A DNA stretch of 64,000 nt, taken from NCBI RefSeq assembly GCF_025336525.1, contig NZ_JAOCZP010000002.1:310001-374000 (forward strand), in the 5' to 3' direction. The position numbers and the translations under genes are program-made. How positions within the stretch are numbered: position 1 is the first letter of the stretch; each line of letters opens with the position of its first letter. The stretch comes from Chelativorans salis (lineage in GTDB: Bacteria; Pseudomonadota; Alphaproteobacteria; Rhizobiales; Rhizobiaceae). Under the pieces are notes generated by a model, which did not search any database, had not been told where the DNA came from, and was given only the letters and a program-made list of their open reading frames with translations. Positions 41,352-49,291 of this stretch are shown piece after piece.

Positions 41352-41786
41352 ATGCACCACCGGGGTATGCGACAGACGGTTCTTACGGTCTCCACGTCCG
41401 GTCCCGGTCTCTACGAGTTCACCGGAGAGGCGGTCCGGTTCGTCCGCGAGGCGGGCGTCGAGGCGGGGCTGCTGACGGTGTTTGTGCGGCATACGTCCTG
41501 CTCGCTCATCATTCAGGAGAACGCCGACCCGGATGTGAAGCGCGACCTTGCTGCCTTCTTCCACCGGCTGGTGCCGCCGTCGGACGACAAGTCGATGAGC
41601 TGGATCACACACCGGATCGAGGGACCCGACGATATGCCGGCGCATATCAAGGCCGCGCTGACGCAGACCTCCATCGGCATTCCGGTGATGGAGGGCAGGA
41701 TGGTGCTCGGCACGTGGCAGGGGCTGTACCTGTTCGAGCACCGCGAGCGGCCGCATCGGCGCGAGGTGGTCTTGCATCTGGGGTAG
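41352..41786 (+). CDS. YjbQ family (secondary thiamine-phosphate synthase-like)
   Basis: 144 aa from the ATG at 41352 (AAGG seven bases upstream), or 139 aa from the ATG at 41367, where family resemblance starts (MRQTVLTVSTSGPGLYEFT). VFVRHTSCSLIIQENADPDVKRDL and GTWQGLYLFEHRERPHRREVVLHL are the UPF0047/YjbQ signatures. E. coli YjbQ has weak thiamine-phosphate synthase activity; the true role is unclear. A strong hairpin follows the gene. Confidence 0.87.
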   Translation: MHHRGMRQTVLTVSTSGPGLYEFTGEAVRFVREAGVEAGLLTVFVRHTSCSLIIQENADPDVKRDLAAFFHRLVPPSDDKSMSWITHRIEGPDDMPAHIKAALTQTSIGIPVMEGRMVLGTWQGLYLFEHRERPHRREVVLHLG

Positions 41787-41801
41787 GTGTGCGGCAGGCC
41801 A

Positions 41802-41831
41802 AAAGGCAGCCTTCGGAGGAAGACTGCCTTT
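41802..41831. terminator. Bidirectional terminator hairpin
   Basis: AAAGGCAG and CTTC pair with GAAG and CTGCCTTT around a GGAG loop, with one opposed mismatch. It lies between the convergent YjbQ gene and a small secreted-protein gene, and ends both. Confidence 0.75.
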
Positions 41832-41863
41832 CGGTGGGGCCGGGAGGAGCGTTCGGCGAGAAC

Positions 41864-42199
41864 TCAATTGTCGCTGGCGCCGAAGCCGTTGGCGGCATTG
41901 TAGCCGGTGTACACCTTGTGCGTGCCGGTGCTGGAGGTGACGATCTCCTGATCTACGGCCTTTGCCTGCTGCGCCGTCCGATCCTTCGGAGTGGCGTTGG
42001 AGCGGCTCGGGCCGAAGTCGTCCGCTGCATTGTAGCCGATCTGGACCGGGGAGGCGCCGGCGGTTTCGCCCGTGTAGATCGCCACGGGGCCGAGATCGCC
42101 CGGCGCGGCATCGGGGTTGCTGACCTTGAAGCCCTGGGCGGAGGCGCTGCCAGCAGCAAGGACCGACAGAGCGGAAGCGACGACGAGGAATTTACGCAT
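41864..42199 (-). CDS. Small exported hypothetical protein with internal repeat
   Basis: 111 aa. A clear signal peptide (MRKFLVVASALSVLAAGSASA) is followed by about 90 polar residues. The mature part has two related units, IGYNAADDFGPS and TGYNAANGFGAS, the second at the C-terminus. No known domain recognised. It is transcribed away from the LysR gene, and the spacer between them carries repeated CCGAAT sites, so the LysR protein may control it. Confidence 0.75.
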   Translation of the reverse strand: MRKFLVVASALSVLAAGSASAQGFKVSNPDAAPGDLGPVAIYTGETAGASPVQIGYNAADDFGPSRSNATPKDRTAQQAKAVDQEIVTSSTGTHKVYTGYNAANGFGASDN

Positions 42200-42303
42200 G
42201 ATATTTCTCCTTCAGGTTCGGGTTGAGAGGGCGTCTTGGGCTTGGTTTCGTTCCCGCGCTCTCTATGGCCGCCAATATGAACCGAGAGAGAGAATACGAT
42301 AAT

Positions 42304-42341
42304 TCCGAATTGTCCGAATGGACTATATTGTTTTCCCGAAT
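42304..42341. promoter_or_regulatory. Three CCGAAT direct repeats between divergent genes
   Basis: TCCGAAT at 42304-42310 and again at 42313-42319, then CCGAAT at 42336-42341. They lie between the small exported-protein gene and the LysR gene. They could be binding half-sites of the adjacent regulator. Confidence 0.45.
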
Positions 42342-42401
42342 AATGAGGTAGAACGACCGGGTGGGAATCGCGCCAGATTTGCCGAGGGAAGGGGTCGCGC
42401 C

Positions 42402-43295
42402 GTGCATGCACCGGGGCTTGCGGAAACGAGCGCCTTTGTCGCGGTGCTCGAGCAGAAGAGTTTCACCAAGGCAGCGAAACAGCTGGGGCTTTCGCTGCCG
42501 CGCGTCAGCGAACTGGTGCGCAATCTCGAGGAGCGCCTGGGCGTGCGCCTCGTCGAGCGCACCACGCGCTCGGTCAGCCCGACAGCGGCAGGCGAGCGAC
42601 TTCTGGAGCGGCTCCGGCCCGTACTCGACGACTATCAGGCAGCGCTCGAATCCACCAACGAATTCCGCGAAAAACCCGCGGGCCGGCTGCGCCTGACGGT
42701 GGCGCCGCCGGCGGCGGATTCGGTCCTGGAGCCGGTGGTCGCGGACTTCCTCGCGCTCTATCCGGAGATCAGCCTCGACGTTTCCGTGGACGGCGGGTTT
42801 GTCGACATCGTTGCCGGCCGTTTCGATGCGGGCATCCGGGCGGGGCAGCAGCTCGAGCGCGACATGATCGCGGTGCGTGTCAGCAACGAACTCCCGGTCG
42901 TGGTCGCGGCGTCACCGCGCTATCTTGCCGAGCACGGGGAGCCCAAGACGCCGCAGGAGCTTTCGAGGCACAATTGCCTCGGCGTTCTTCTGCCGAGCGG
43001 GGCGACGATACCCTGGCGCTTCACCATGAAGGGCCGCAGGGTCGAAGCGCATTTGGAGGGGCGCCTGAACGCCAATACGACGATGCTGCTCAGGGCCGCG
43101 GTGGAGGGCACGGGCCTAGTCCAGGGGCTGCGCGATATCGTGGAGCCCGAACTTGCCGCGGGACGGCTTGTGACGGTTCTTGACGACTGGGCGCCGCCTC
43201 CGGTCGAAGGCTGGTTTCTCTACTATCCGAGCCGCCGTCACGTGCGGCCTGCCCTGAAGGCGCTTGTCGATTTTCTTCGTGAGCGCCGGCGATAA
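42402..43295 (+). CDS. LysR-family transcriptional regulator
   Basis: 297 aa from the GTG at 42402, where GGAAGGGG gives a ribosome site; an ATG at 42318 would add 28 residues. HTH: TSAFVAVLEQKSFTKAAKQLGLSLPRVSELVRNLEERLGVRLVERTTRSVSPTAAGERLLERL. The effector domain follows (GRLRLTVAPPAADSVLEPVVADFLALYPEISLDVSVDG, a CrgA-like pattern). Effector and targets unknown; the divergent exported-protein gene is the natural candidate target. Confidence 0.9.
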   Translation: MHAPGLAETSAFVAVLEQKSFTKAAKQLGLSLPRVSELVRNLEERLGVRLVERTTRSVSPTAAGERLLERLRPVLDDYQAALESTNEFREKPAGRLRLTVAPPAADSVLEPVVADFLALYPEISLDVSVDGGFVDIVAGRFDAGIRAGQQLERDMIAVRVSNELPVVVAASPRYLAEHGEPKTPQELSRHNCLGVLLPSGATIPWRFTMKGRRVEAHLEGRLNANTTMLLRAAVEGTGLVQGLRDIVEPELAAGRLVTVLDDWAPPPVEGWFLYYPSRRHVRPALKALVDFLRERRR

Positions 43296-43424
43296 ACGGC
43301 GAGCGGGTGTGAGCGAGGCGCCGTGGGGCTCGGTATGAGTTTCGAGCCGAAGCGAAAATTCCTGACGCTATTTAGTCGGCTTGGGCGGATTTTGATCTGA
43401 GACTGAAGGAACCGGACGACTTCT

Positions 43425-43985
43425 TCTAGGTCGTGGACTCATAAACGCTCAGCAGAGCCGTATGGCCGCGAGCTTGACGAAAGCGAGGTAGTTGGCAGCG
43501 CGCTTGTCGTAGCGCGTGGCAATGCGCCGACAATGCTTGATCCGGTTGAAAAACCGCTCGACCAGGTTTCTTTGTCGGTAGAGGTATGGGCTGAAGCAAA
43601 TCGGATCACACCGGTTCCGACGGGGTGGGATATTCGCCTCCACGTGAACGCGCGAACGCTCGTATATCGGTCGCGTCGTAAGCCTTGTCGGCGAGCACCA
43701 TGCCGCCGCTCGGCAAGTCCCGCCACGGCGCTCCGGACTTCAAGTCCCAGAATATCCCATTCAGGACCCGCCTATCGTTTACCCGGGGGACGCCTCGCGG
43801 CTTGCGGGGCAATATCGGTTCGATCAGACGCCACTCGACGTCGGTGAGGGCATAGCGCATTCGGACGGTTCCTTTTCGGAGCTTGAACCACGCCGGCAGG
43901 CCCTCGTTCAATGTCTGGTTCGCCTCCGTGACCAGACTTCGTGCGCCGCAGCTTGATCGTCTCAAAAGAGCCCGTTTCTACCGGC
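43425..43985. mobile_element. Remnant of an IS5-type insertion sequence
   Basis: Approximate extent of the element around the broken transposase. The left edge holds TAGGTCGTGGACTCATAA (about 43428-43445), a plausible IS end. No matching inverted copy is seen on the right, so that end seems lost. Boundaries are uncertain. Confidence 0.5.
43449..43860 (-). pseudogene. Degraded IS5-family transposase (internal deletion and frameshift)
   Basis: The N-terminal piece reads MRYALTDVEWRLIEPILPRKPRGVPRVNDRRVLNGIFWDLKSGAPWRDLP from 43860, the start of an IS5/IS427-type DDE transposase. It then jumps straight to the C-terminal GGMVLADKAYDATDIRAFARSRGGE. A one-base shift near 43635 moves to the frame ANIPPRRNRCDPICFSPYLYRQRNLVERFFNRIKHCRRIATRYDK...AIRLC. 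The middle of the gene, including the first catalytic Asp region, is missing. It cannot be functional. Confidence 0.85.
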
Positions 43986-44008
43986 CAGCGACGTGCTAAG
44001 CTTGTTAA

Positions 44009-44497
44009 ATGACGGCGGCCAACCAATACAGTTTTCGCAAAGCGACGTTGGATGATCTCCCGTTGCTTACAGCATGGCAATCGAACCCGCATGTCCGCGC
44101 ATGGTGGGACTCAGATGACCCGTACGATGCAGCAGACTTGGCTGATCCTCGGGTAGCGCGTTGGATTGTTTCAACCGCCGAACGCCCCTTTGCGTTCATG
44201 CAGGACTATACCGTCCACGGCTGGGAAGATCACCATTTTGCCAAGCTTCCCAGGGGATCGCGGGGAATCGATCAATACATAGGAGACCCCGAAATGATCG
44301 GTGTTGGGCACGGATCAGCATTTATCGGGGCGAGAATGCGGGCTCTCTTCGATGTGGGTGTACCCGTTATCGCGACCGATCCTCACCCGGCCAATGAACG
44401 GGCGATTGCCGTCTACAAGAAACTGGGTTTCGAACCGTTCGGATCACCTCAAGAGACGCGGTGGGGCTTGATTTTGCCAATGCTTGCGAGGCGGTAA
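44009..44497 (+). CDS. GNAT acetyltransferase, AAC(6')-like
   Basis: 162 aa. YSFRKATLDDLPLLTAWQSNPHVRAWW, GIDQYIGDPEMIGVGHGSAFIGARMRALF (acetyl-CoA loop) and VIATDPHPANERAIAVYKKLGFEPFG follow the pattern of aminoglycoside 6'-N-acetyltransferases and related Acetyltransf_8 proteins. Whether it acts on aminoglycosides cannot be told. It lies next to an IS remnant, in a small accessory pocket. Confidence 0.8.
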   Translation: MTAANQYSFRKATLDDLPLLTAWQSNPHVRAWWDSDDPYDAADLADPRVARWIVSTAERPFAFMQDYTVHGWEDHHFAKLPRGSRGIDQYIGDPEMIGVGHGSAFIGARMRALFDVGVPVIATDPHPANERAIAVYKKLGFEPFGSPQETRWGLILPMLARR

Positions 44498-44733
44498 GCG
44501 GCACCCATTCATTTGCAGCTTCGTCCGCATCTGAGACATGGCCGGCCGCGCAGTACCTATCCGCCCGGTGGCTGAAAGCAAGCGTAACCGTTTATGAGTA
44601 CGCAGCCTAGTACTCACAATTATATTTGATTCGCCCCTCTGTCCAAAAGCGCTCCGTGTGTCGTTACTTGCTGGTGGAACAAGTGGAAATGGGCTTTAAT
44701 AGTTTCTCTACTCGACCAGGATAAGTTGTCGGC

Positions 44734-45399
44734 ATGCCGCCGGAGATTGTTGCGCTAGTCGAGAAACCTTATCTGTTGGTCGCCGTTCTGCTGGTCGGCG
44801 CCTTGGCAGGCTATATTGCTGGCATGACCGTCGAACATGTTTTGTCCGACATGCAACGGCGGGCGTGGCGGGAGAAGAACCGTTGGCGCTGGGAGCGGAA
44901 GCGCAACTTCGGCAACATTTACAGAATGCCATCGCCGAAGCCTGATCAGGTCTTGCCAAGGCAACCCGATGCTGCTGATCAATTACGGATTGTTTTAGGG
45001 GCTAACTTCACGATTCAACCGCTCCTCAACAAGAGCGAAGCGCGCGTATTCAAGGAACTCGACCGCTTCGTAATTAGCTGCAATCCCGGATGGCAGGTGA
45101 TGGCGCAGGTGTCGCTGGGCGAGATTCTGCGGTGCAAGGACGCCGATGCCTATCGCTGCGTGAACTCGAAACGGGTCGACCTCCTGCTGGTGGACGAGGA
45201 TTGCCGGCCTCGGCATGCGATCGAATATCAAGGTGCTGCGCACCATCAGAGTGCTGCCGCAGCGCGTGATGCGGTCAAGAAGGAGGCGTTGCGGCGGGCA
45301 GGCATCGGCTATCACGAGGTCCTGGCCGGCCACACAACTCCATCCGAACTCAGGCGGCTGGTCGAGAAACTCGTGGACAAGCCGAAAGCGGCTCATTAG
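44734..45399 (+). CDS. DUF2726 protein with membrane anchor
   Basis: 221 aa. One N-terminal hydrophobic helix (YLLVAVLLVGALAGYIAGMTVEHVL) is followed by a basic linker (RRAWREKNRWRWERKRN) and a DUF2726 domain: LLNKSEARVFKELDRFV, KRVDLLLVDEDCRPRHAIEYQGAAHH and AARDAVKKEALRRAGIGYHEV. The D...ExQ spacing resembles PD-(D/E)XK nuclease-like folds, but catalysis is unproven. No neighbour hints at its role. Confidence 0.75.
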   Translation: MPPEIVALVEKPYLLVAVLLVGALAGYIAGMTVEHVLSDMQRRAWREKNRWRWERKRNFGNIYRMPSPKPDQVLPRQPDAADQLRIVLGANFTIQPLLNKSEARVFKELDRFVISCNPGWQVMAQVSLGEILRCKDADAYRCVNSKRVDLLLVDEDCRPRHAIEYQGAAHHQSAAAARDAVKKEALRRAGIGYHEVLAGHTTPSELRRLVEKLVDKPKAAH

Positions 45400-45657
45400 C
45401 GACTTTCGCGGCGGCCGATCGGGAGATCGCCTTATCATCGATATGTGCAGCGTAAGCTAGCCTACAGCGCATCAAGCAAGGGCTGCGAATGCGCTGCCGG
45501 TCGCGATGTAGGTCCGGTTGTAGCTCATGCAGCCACTGTGCATGTCCGCTTCAAGTTTCCGCGCCCACCCTCAGCCGAAATTCAAGCTGAGGCTCGCCAG
45601 GGTGGCAGGCGGCGTGCATCCGCGCTAGAAAAGAGGGCAAGTCAAGGGAGTATTCCG

Positions 45658-45945
45658 ATGTCATTTCTGAAACGGCTTTTCGGCGGTGCGGGGCAGGGTG
45701 GCGGCACGGCGGAGGTCGTGGGCACGCCGGCCGAGCACAAGGGCTTCACCATCCGCGCCACGCCATTCCCGCAGGACGGGCAGTACCAGACCTGCGGCAT
45801 CATCTCCAAGGAGATCGACGGAGCGGTGAAGGAGCACAAGTTCATCCGGGCCGACCGTTTCCCGAGCGCGGATCTGGCCGCCGATCAGGCCCTGCGCAAG
45901 GGCAAGCAGATTATCGACGAGCAGGGCGAGACGATCTTCGGATAG
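45658..45945 (+). CDS. HlyU-family small protein
   Basis: 95 aa from the ATG at 45658. MSFLKRLFGG, EHKGFTIRATPFPQDGQYQTCGIISKEIDGAVKEHKFIRADRF and ALRKGKQIIDEQGETIF match the HlyU domain family. Despite the name (after a Vibrio regulator annotation), members in rhizobia are of unknown function and lack an evident DNA-binding motif. The preceding 250 bases show no other feature. Confidence 0.85.
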   Translation: MSFLKRLFGGAGQGGGTAEVVGTPAEHKGFTIRATPFPQDGQYQTCGIISKEIDGAVKEHKFIRADRFPSADLAADQALRKGKQIIDEQGETIFG

Positions 45946-46094
45946 ACAGGCTCGAGATCTGACCACGCAATGACCACGGCGATCTGTTGCTGGCACTGAA
46001 CGTCGCTACGCCTATCCTGCTGGAGTTGCAGGAGGAGGAATTCGCCCCGCGCCTGCCACGGACCAGGGGCTCCCTTGGAAGGCATCGGCCACTC

Positions 46095-46733
46095 TCAGAG
46101 CGGCAATCCCAATTGTGTTGGATGCGTCGTCTTGCGGGTGGACTGAGCGGCCAAGCCCTTGATGAGGGCGGCGAGGACCTCGCGGTGGGCCGCAAGGTCA
46201 CCGCCAGCCGCGATGGCTAGAGCGGCGCGGTCGAAGGCGGCGCCGAGCTGTGAGGTCAGTGGATCGAGCGGAAGGCGGCGGATTGCGCCTGTCCTCATTG
46301 CTGCCGCCAAACCCTCCCGCAGGGTCCGGTTGCCATGCCGGCCGTCGATCTCGTCCATGGCCGCGCGCCCCAGGACCGCGGGCCCGTCAAGCAGCAGAAG
46401 CCGCGTGCGGCCCGGGACGGCCATAGCCGCCAGATAGGCATCTCCGCCAAGGATCAGGGCATCGATCGGGGAGCGCGCAGCGCCCGCTTCTGTCTCAATC
46501 TCCTGCGCCACCCGCGCCGCCTCCCGCTCTGCCACCGCCTGGAAGAGGGCCTGCTTGTCGGCGAAGTGGTGATAGAGGGCGCCGCGTGTCAGCCCGGCGG
46601 CGGCGACGATCTCCGGGGTGCCGGTCTCGGCATAGGATTTTTCGACGAACAGACGCCGCGCCGCCTCGATCAGCTTCTCGCGGGTCTCTTGCGTGCGCTC
46701 ACGGTTGGAGCGGCGGTCGTTTCGATCTTGCAT
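46095..46733 (-). CDS. TetR-family repressor
   Basis: 212 aa. The HTH is TREKLIEAARRLFVEKSYAETGTPEIVAAAGLTRGALYHHFADKQALFQAV, typical of TetR. The C-terminal ligand domain is Ala/Leu-rich and unassigned. The gene is divergent from a VOC-family gene, and the 75-base spacer contains two identical-type operators, so it very likely represses itself and the neighbour. Confidence 0.92.
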   Translation of the reverse strand: MQDRNDRRSNRERTQETREKLIEAARRLFVEKSYAETGTPEIVAAAGLTRGALYHHFADKQALFQAVAEREAARVAQEIETEAGAARSPIDALILGGDAYLAAMAVPGRTRLLLLDGPAVLGRAAMDEIDGRHGNRTLREGLAAAMRTGAIRRLPLDPLTSQLGAAFDRAALAIAAGGDLAAHREVLAALIKGLAAQSTRKTTHPTQLGLPL

Positions 46734-46778
46734 ACATGCAGCCTGTATGTTAGTTCAATTTACATGCACACTGTATGT
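46734..46778. promoter_or_regulatory. Two tandem TetR operators
   Basis: ACATGCA, two bases, CTGTATGT occurs at 46734-46750 and again at 46762-46778. Each is an imperfect palindrome (ACATRCA/TGTATGT). Start-to-start distance is 28 bases. One copy touches the TetR start codon. Confidence 0.8.
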
Positions 46779-46808
46779 CAATGTCGATAAGGAAGGAAGG
46801 CGCGGGCG

Positions 46809-47234
46809 ATGAAGACGACCAGCTATTATCCCGTCATCATGACGGGCGATGTGACCGGGACGGCGGCGTTCTATCGGACGCATTTCCGGTTCGAGGCGCT
46901 GTTCGAAAGCGACTGGTATGTGCATCTTCAGTCGCGCGAGGACCGGCGGGTGAATCTCGCTATCCTCGACGGCGATCACGCCACCATCCCGGAGGCCGGG
47001 CGGGGGCGGGTGTCGGGGCTGATCCTCAATTTCGAGGTCGCCGACCCGGATGGTGAATACGCACGGGCGAGGGCTGCGGGGCTGCCGATCCTGCAGGAGC
47101 TGCGCGACGAGGAATTCGGGCAGCGGCATTTCATTACCGCCGACCCGAACGGTGTATTGATCGACGTGATTAAGCCCATCCCGCCGTCGGCAGAGTTCGC
47201 GGCGCAGTATGACGTGGAGGCGTTGCCGGAGTAG
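46809..47234 (+). CDS. VOC-family (glyoxalase-fold) protein
   Basis: 141 aa. [38 protein letters not shown] and [22 protein letters not shown] show the two beta-alpha-beta3 units of the vicinal oxygen chelate fold. Possible functions include resistance to electrophilic antibiotics or a dioxygenase-like reaction. The divergent TetR gene and operators suggest induction by a small molecule. Confidence 0.85.
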   Translation: MKTTSYYPVIMTGDVTGTAAFYRTHFRFEALFESDWYVHLQSREDRRVNLAILDGDHATIPEAGRGRVSGLILNFEVADPDGEYARARAAGLPILQELRDEEFGQRHFITADPNGVLIDVIKPIPPSAEFAAQYDVEALPE

Positions 47235-47263
47235 GGGTGCGTCAGCCTGTCAGGGGGAAGAGC

Positions 47264-47390
47264 CTTGTTGGCGCTTTGCGCCGACCCCCACCCTCAACCC
47301 CTCCCCTCAAGGGGGAGGGAAGCCCGGCGAGCCATACCTTCTCCTCCCCCTGAGGTTAGGGGTGGGGGCCGGCGAAGCCGAACAAAGACG
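47264..47390. repeat. Inverted pair of REP-like units
   Basis: GACCCCCACCCTCAACC (47283 onward) is mirrored by GGTTAGGGGTGGGGGCC (about 47354-47370), with a CCCCTC/GGGGGAGGG stem between. The two units face each other, like a BIME. The left unit is a copy of the one at 40762. Confidence 0.65.
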
Positions 47391-47460
47391 CTGTCCATAT
47401 ACGATGGCCCCCTTCGAGAAGCTGAGGAGGGAAGGGGCGGCCGTGTGGGCGCCGTTCCTT

Positions 47461-47571
47461 AGAGCGCCGTGCGTCCGTTCGGACGCTCCACAAGGACGCT
47501 CTAAGACTTTGAATCTACGCATCGTGCTTTCCAAAAACCGATTCCGGTTTTCGGCCGATGCCGTAGCCCCT
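47461..47571. repeat. Dispersed palindromic repeat, copy B
   Basis: AGAGCGCCGTGCGTCC, GGACGCTCTAAGACTTTG, TACGCATCGTGCTTTCC and the stem AAAACCG/CGGTTTT. It shares block order with the copy at 41227-41317 and is slightly longer, with an extra GGACGCTC unit. Confidence 0.75.
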
Positions 47572-47613
47572 CCGAAAAGGTCGGGAGGGGAGCGGCGGTG
47601 CGTGCCGGTGCGG

Positions 47614-48069
47614 TCAGCCGAAGGCCGGGCCGGGCTCCGTGCCGACGATCTCCACCAGTTCGACGTCGAAGACGAGGTCGTGGCCGGCAAGCGGGTGGTT
47701 GGCGTCGACGGTCACCTGCATGTCGTCGACCTCCACCACGGTGAGCGGGATCTGCCGTCCGTCCTGGGTGGTGGCCTGCAGGCTGGCGCCGATCCTGAGA
47801 TCGAGATCGGCGGGAAGAGCGTCGCGCGGCACGGTCTGCACCTGGCGCTCGTCGCGCGGACCGTAGGCTTCCTCGGCGGGGACGGTGACGGTCGACTTCT
47901 CGCCGACCTCCATGCCTTCCACCTGCTTTTCCAAGCCGGGGATGATCTGACCGCCGCCAACCTGGAACTGCAACGGCTCACGGCCTTCGGAGGAATCGAA
48001 CTTGGTACCGTCCTCCAGCTTGCCGGTGTAATGGACGCGCACGACGTCGCCGGTTTTCGCCTGGCTCAT
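47614..48069 (-). CDS. FKBP-type peptidyl-prolyl isomerase, SlyD-like
   Basis: 151 aa. VVRVHYTGKLEDGTKFDSSEGREPLQFQVGGGQIIPGLEKQVEGMEVGEKSTVTVPAEEAYGPRDE is the FKBP domain with an inserted IF (chaperone) flap, as in SlyD. The C-terminal ANHPLAGHDLVFDVELVEI is also typical. It lacks the His-rich metal tail of E. coli SlyD. Cytosolic prolyl isomerase and chaperone. Confidence 0.93.
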   Translation of the reverse strand: MSQAKTGDVVRVHYTGKLEDGTKFDSSEGREPLQFQVGGGQIIPGLEKQVEGMEVGEKSTVTVPAEEAYGPRDERQVQTVPRDALPADLDLRIGASLQATTQDGRQIPLTVVEVDDMQVTVDANHPLAGHDLVFDVELVEIVGTEPGPAFG

Positions 48070-48270
48070 GGGTGGGCTCTCTGTCTTTCGCTGTGATCAA
48101 TCCTGGCGCGGGAAATCCTTGGTCCTAGCCAGAACCTTCCGCACCGGCGAAAAGGCCGCGTCAAAACGACTGCCGCAGCCTTACTCCCCAAGGGTAGGAC
48201 ATGAGCGCGGGATGTAAACCCTTGTGGCGAAGATATTTTCGCCGAGGAAGACTGCACCGGCGGCGGCCGA

Positions 48271-49197
48271 TCAATCGGTTTTCCCGTCCGGGATCGCGGC
48301 ATCGAGGAAGGGCACGATCATGGACAGGAGCAGATCCGTCTTGAACATCAGCGTGATATGGGTGGCGCCCGGAACGATGGCCAGCTGCGAGGCTGGCGGG
48401 GCGGTAAGATCCGCCGGCACGCCGCCGCGCAGGAGGCGGAACATCTCAACCGCGTGTTCGGGGCGGACTATATCGCCGTCGCCGATGATGATCAGAACCG
48501 GAGCCTCAATGCCGCGTATCTCGCTCTCCGGCCAATCCTGAATTTTCTTGTCGAGCGCCTTGAGCTTCTCGACGAGGACGGGCCAGTCCTCCGGGTTGGG
48601 AGCCAGTGCCAGATAGTCCTCTTCGAAGGGTGTGCCGGCGAAGGTCTCCGGCGTGATGGTCTGGATCATTTGGTAGACCTCCGGATACATGCCCTCGGTC
48701 TTGAAGGTCGCCGCCGCGGCGACCAGCCGGCGCACCAGGTCCGGGCGGTCGATCGCCAAGCGGATAGCGACGCCGCCACCCATGGAATAGCCGAAGATGT
48801 CGGCCTCGCCGATTTCCAGCACATCCATGAGCGCCGCCACGTCGGCTGCCATTGCCTCATAGGTGATGGGGCGGTCGATATCGGCGGTGCGGCCGTGACC
48901 CTGAAGCTCTACGCCGATGACCTGGCGGTGCTCGGCCAGTGCGGGAATGAAGGCACCGAAATTGTTGCCGATGGTGCCGTAGGCGCCGTGCAGGAGGAGC
49001 AGCGGCTCGCCTTCGCCGTAGATCTCGTAATACATCTCAAGACCGTGGACGGAGGCATAGCCTGCGCGGTCCGGCTCAGGTGTTTGTGGATGCTGCTTTA
49101 CCTGATTCTTGGGGGGCGCGGGCTCCTGTGCAAGGAGAAGCGGGGGTGCGGCGAACAGGAGCAAGCCTGCGAGTGCCGAAATGGCCAGATATTGCAT
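48271..49197 (-). CDS. Exported alpha/beta hydrolase
   Basis: 308 aa. Signal peptide (MQYLAISALAGLLLFAAPPLLLAQ), then an alpha/beta-hydrolase fold: LLLLHGAYGT (oxyanion HG near 70), nucleophile GYSMGG with Ser 138, the acid in VLIIIGDGDIVRPEH and the His in VPGATHITLM. A periplasmic esterase or lactonase of unknown substrate. GGGAGG precedes the ATG at 49197; a frame from 49392 adds 65 unrelated residues. It lies just downstream of the sigma-factor cluster but has no matching promoter of its own. Confidence 0.87.
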   Translation of the reverse strand: MQYLAISALAGLLLFAAPPLLLAQEPAPPKNQVKQHPQTPEPDRAGYASVHGLEMYYEIYGEGEPLLLLHGAYGTIGNNFGAFIPALAEHRQVIGVELQGHGRTADIDRPITYEAMAADVAALMDVLEIGEADIFGYSMGGGVAIRLAIDRPDLVRRLVAAAATFKTEGMYPEVYQMIQTITPETFAGTPFEEDYLALAPNPEDWPVLVEKLKALDKKIQDWPESEIRGIEAPVLIIIGDGDIVRPEHAVEMFRLLRGGVPADLTAPPASQLAIVPGATHITLMFKTDLLLSMIVPFLDAAIPDGKTD

Positions 49198-49291
49198 CGG
49201 AGCCTCCCTGAAAAATCGAAGATGTGGAAAATCGGACGTGGCCGGTGGTCCGCGCCCGGCGCTCGGCATGCAGCGCACCGGGCGCCACGCC

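Larger units (their letters stand above)
47235..47613. other. Repeat-bearing gap
   Basis: 380 bases without a gene, occupied by a REP-like inverted pair (about 47264-47390) and a dispersed palindromic repeat (47461-47571), both listed separately. Nothing else was recognised. Confidence 0.6.
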
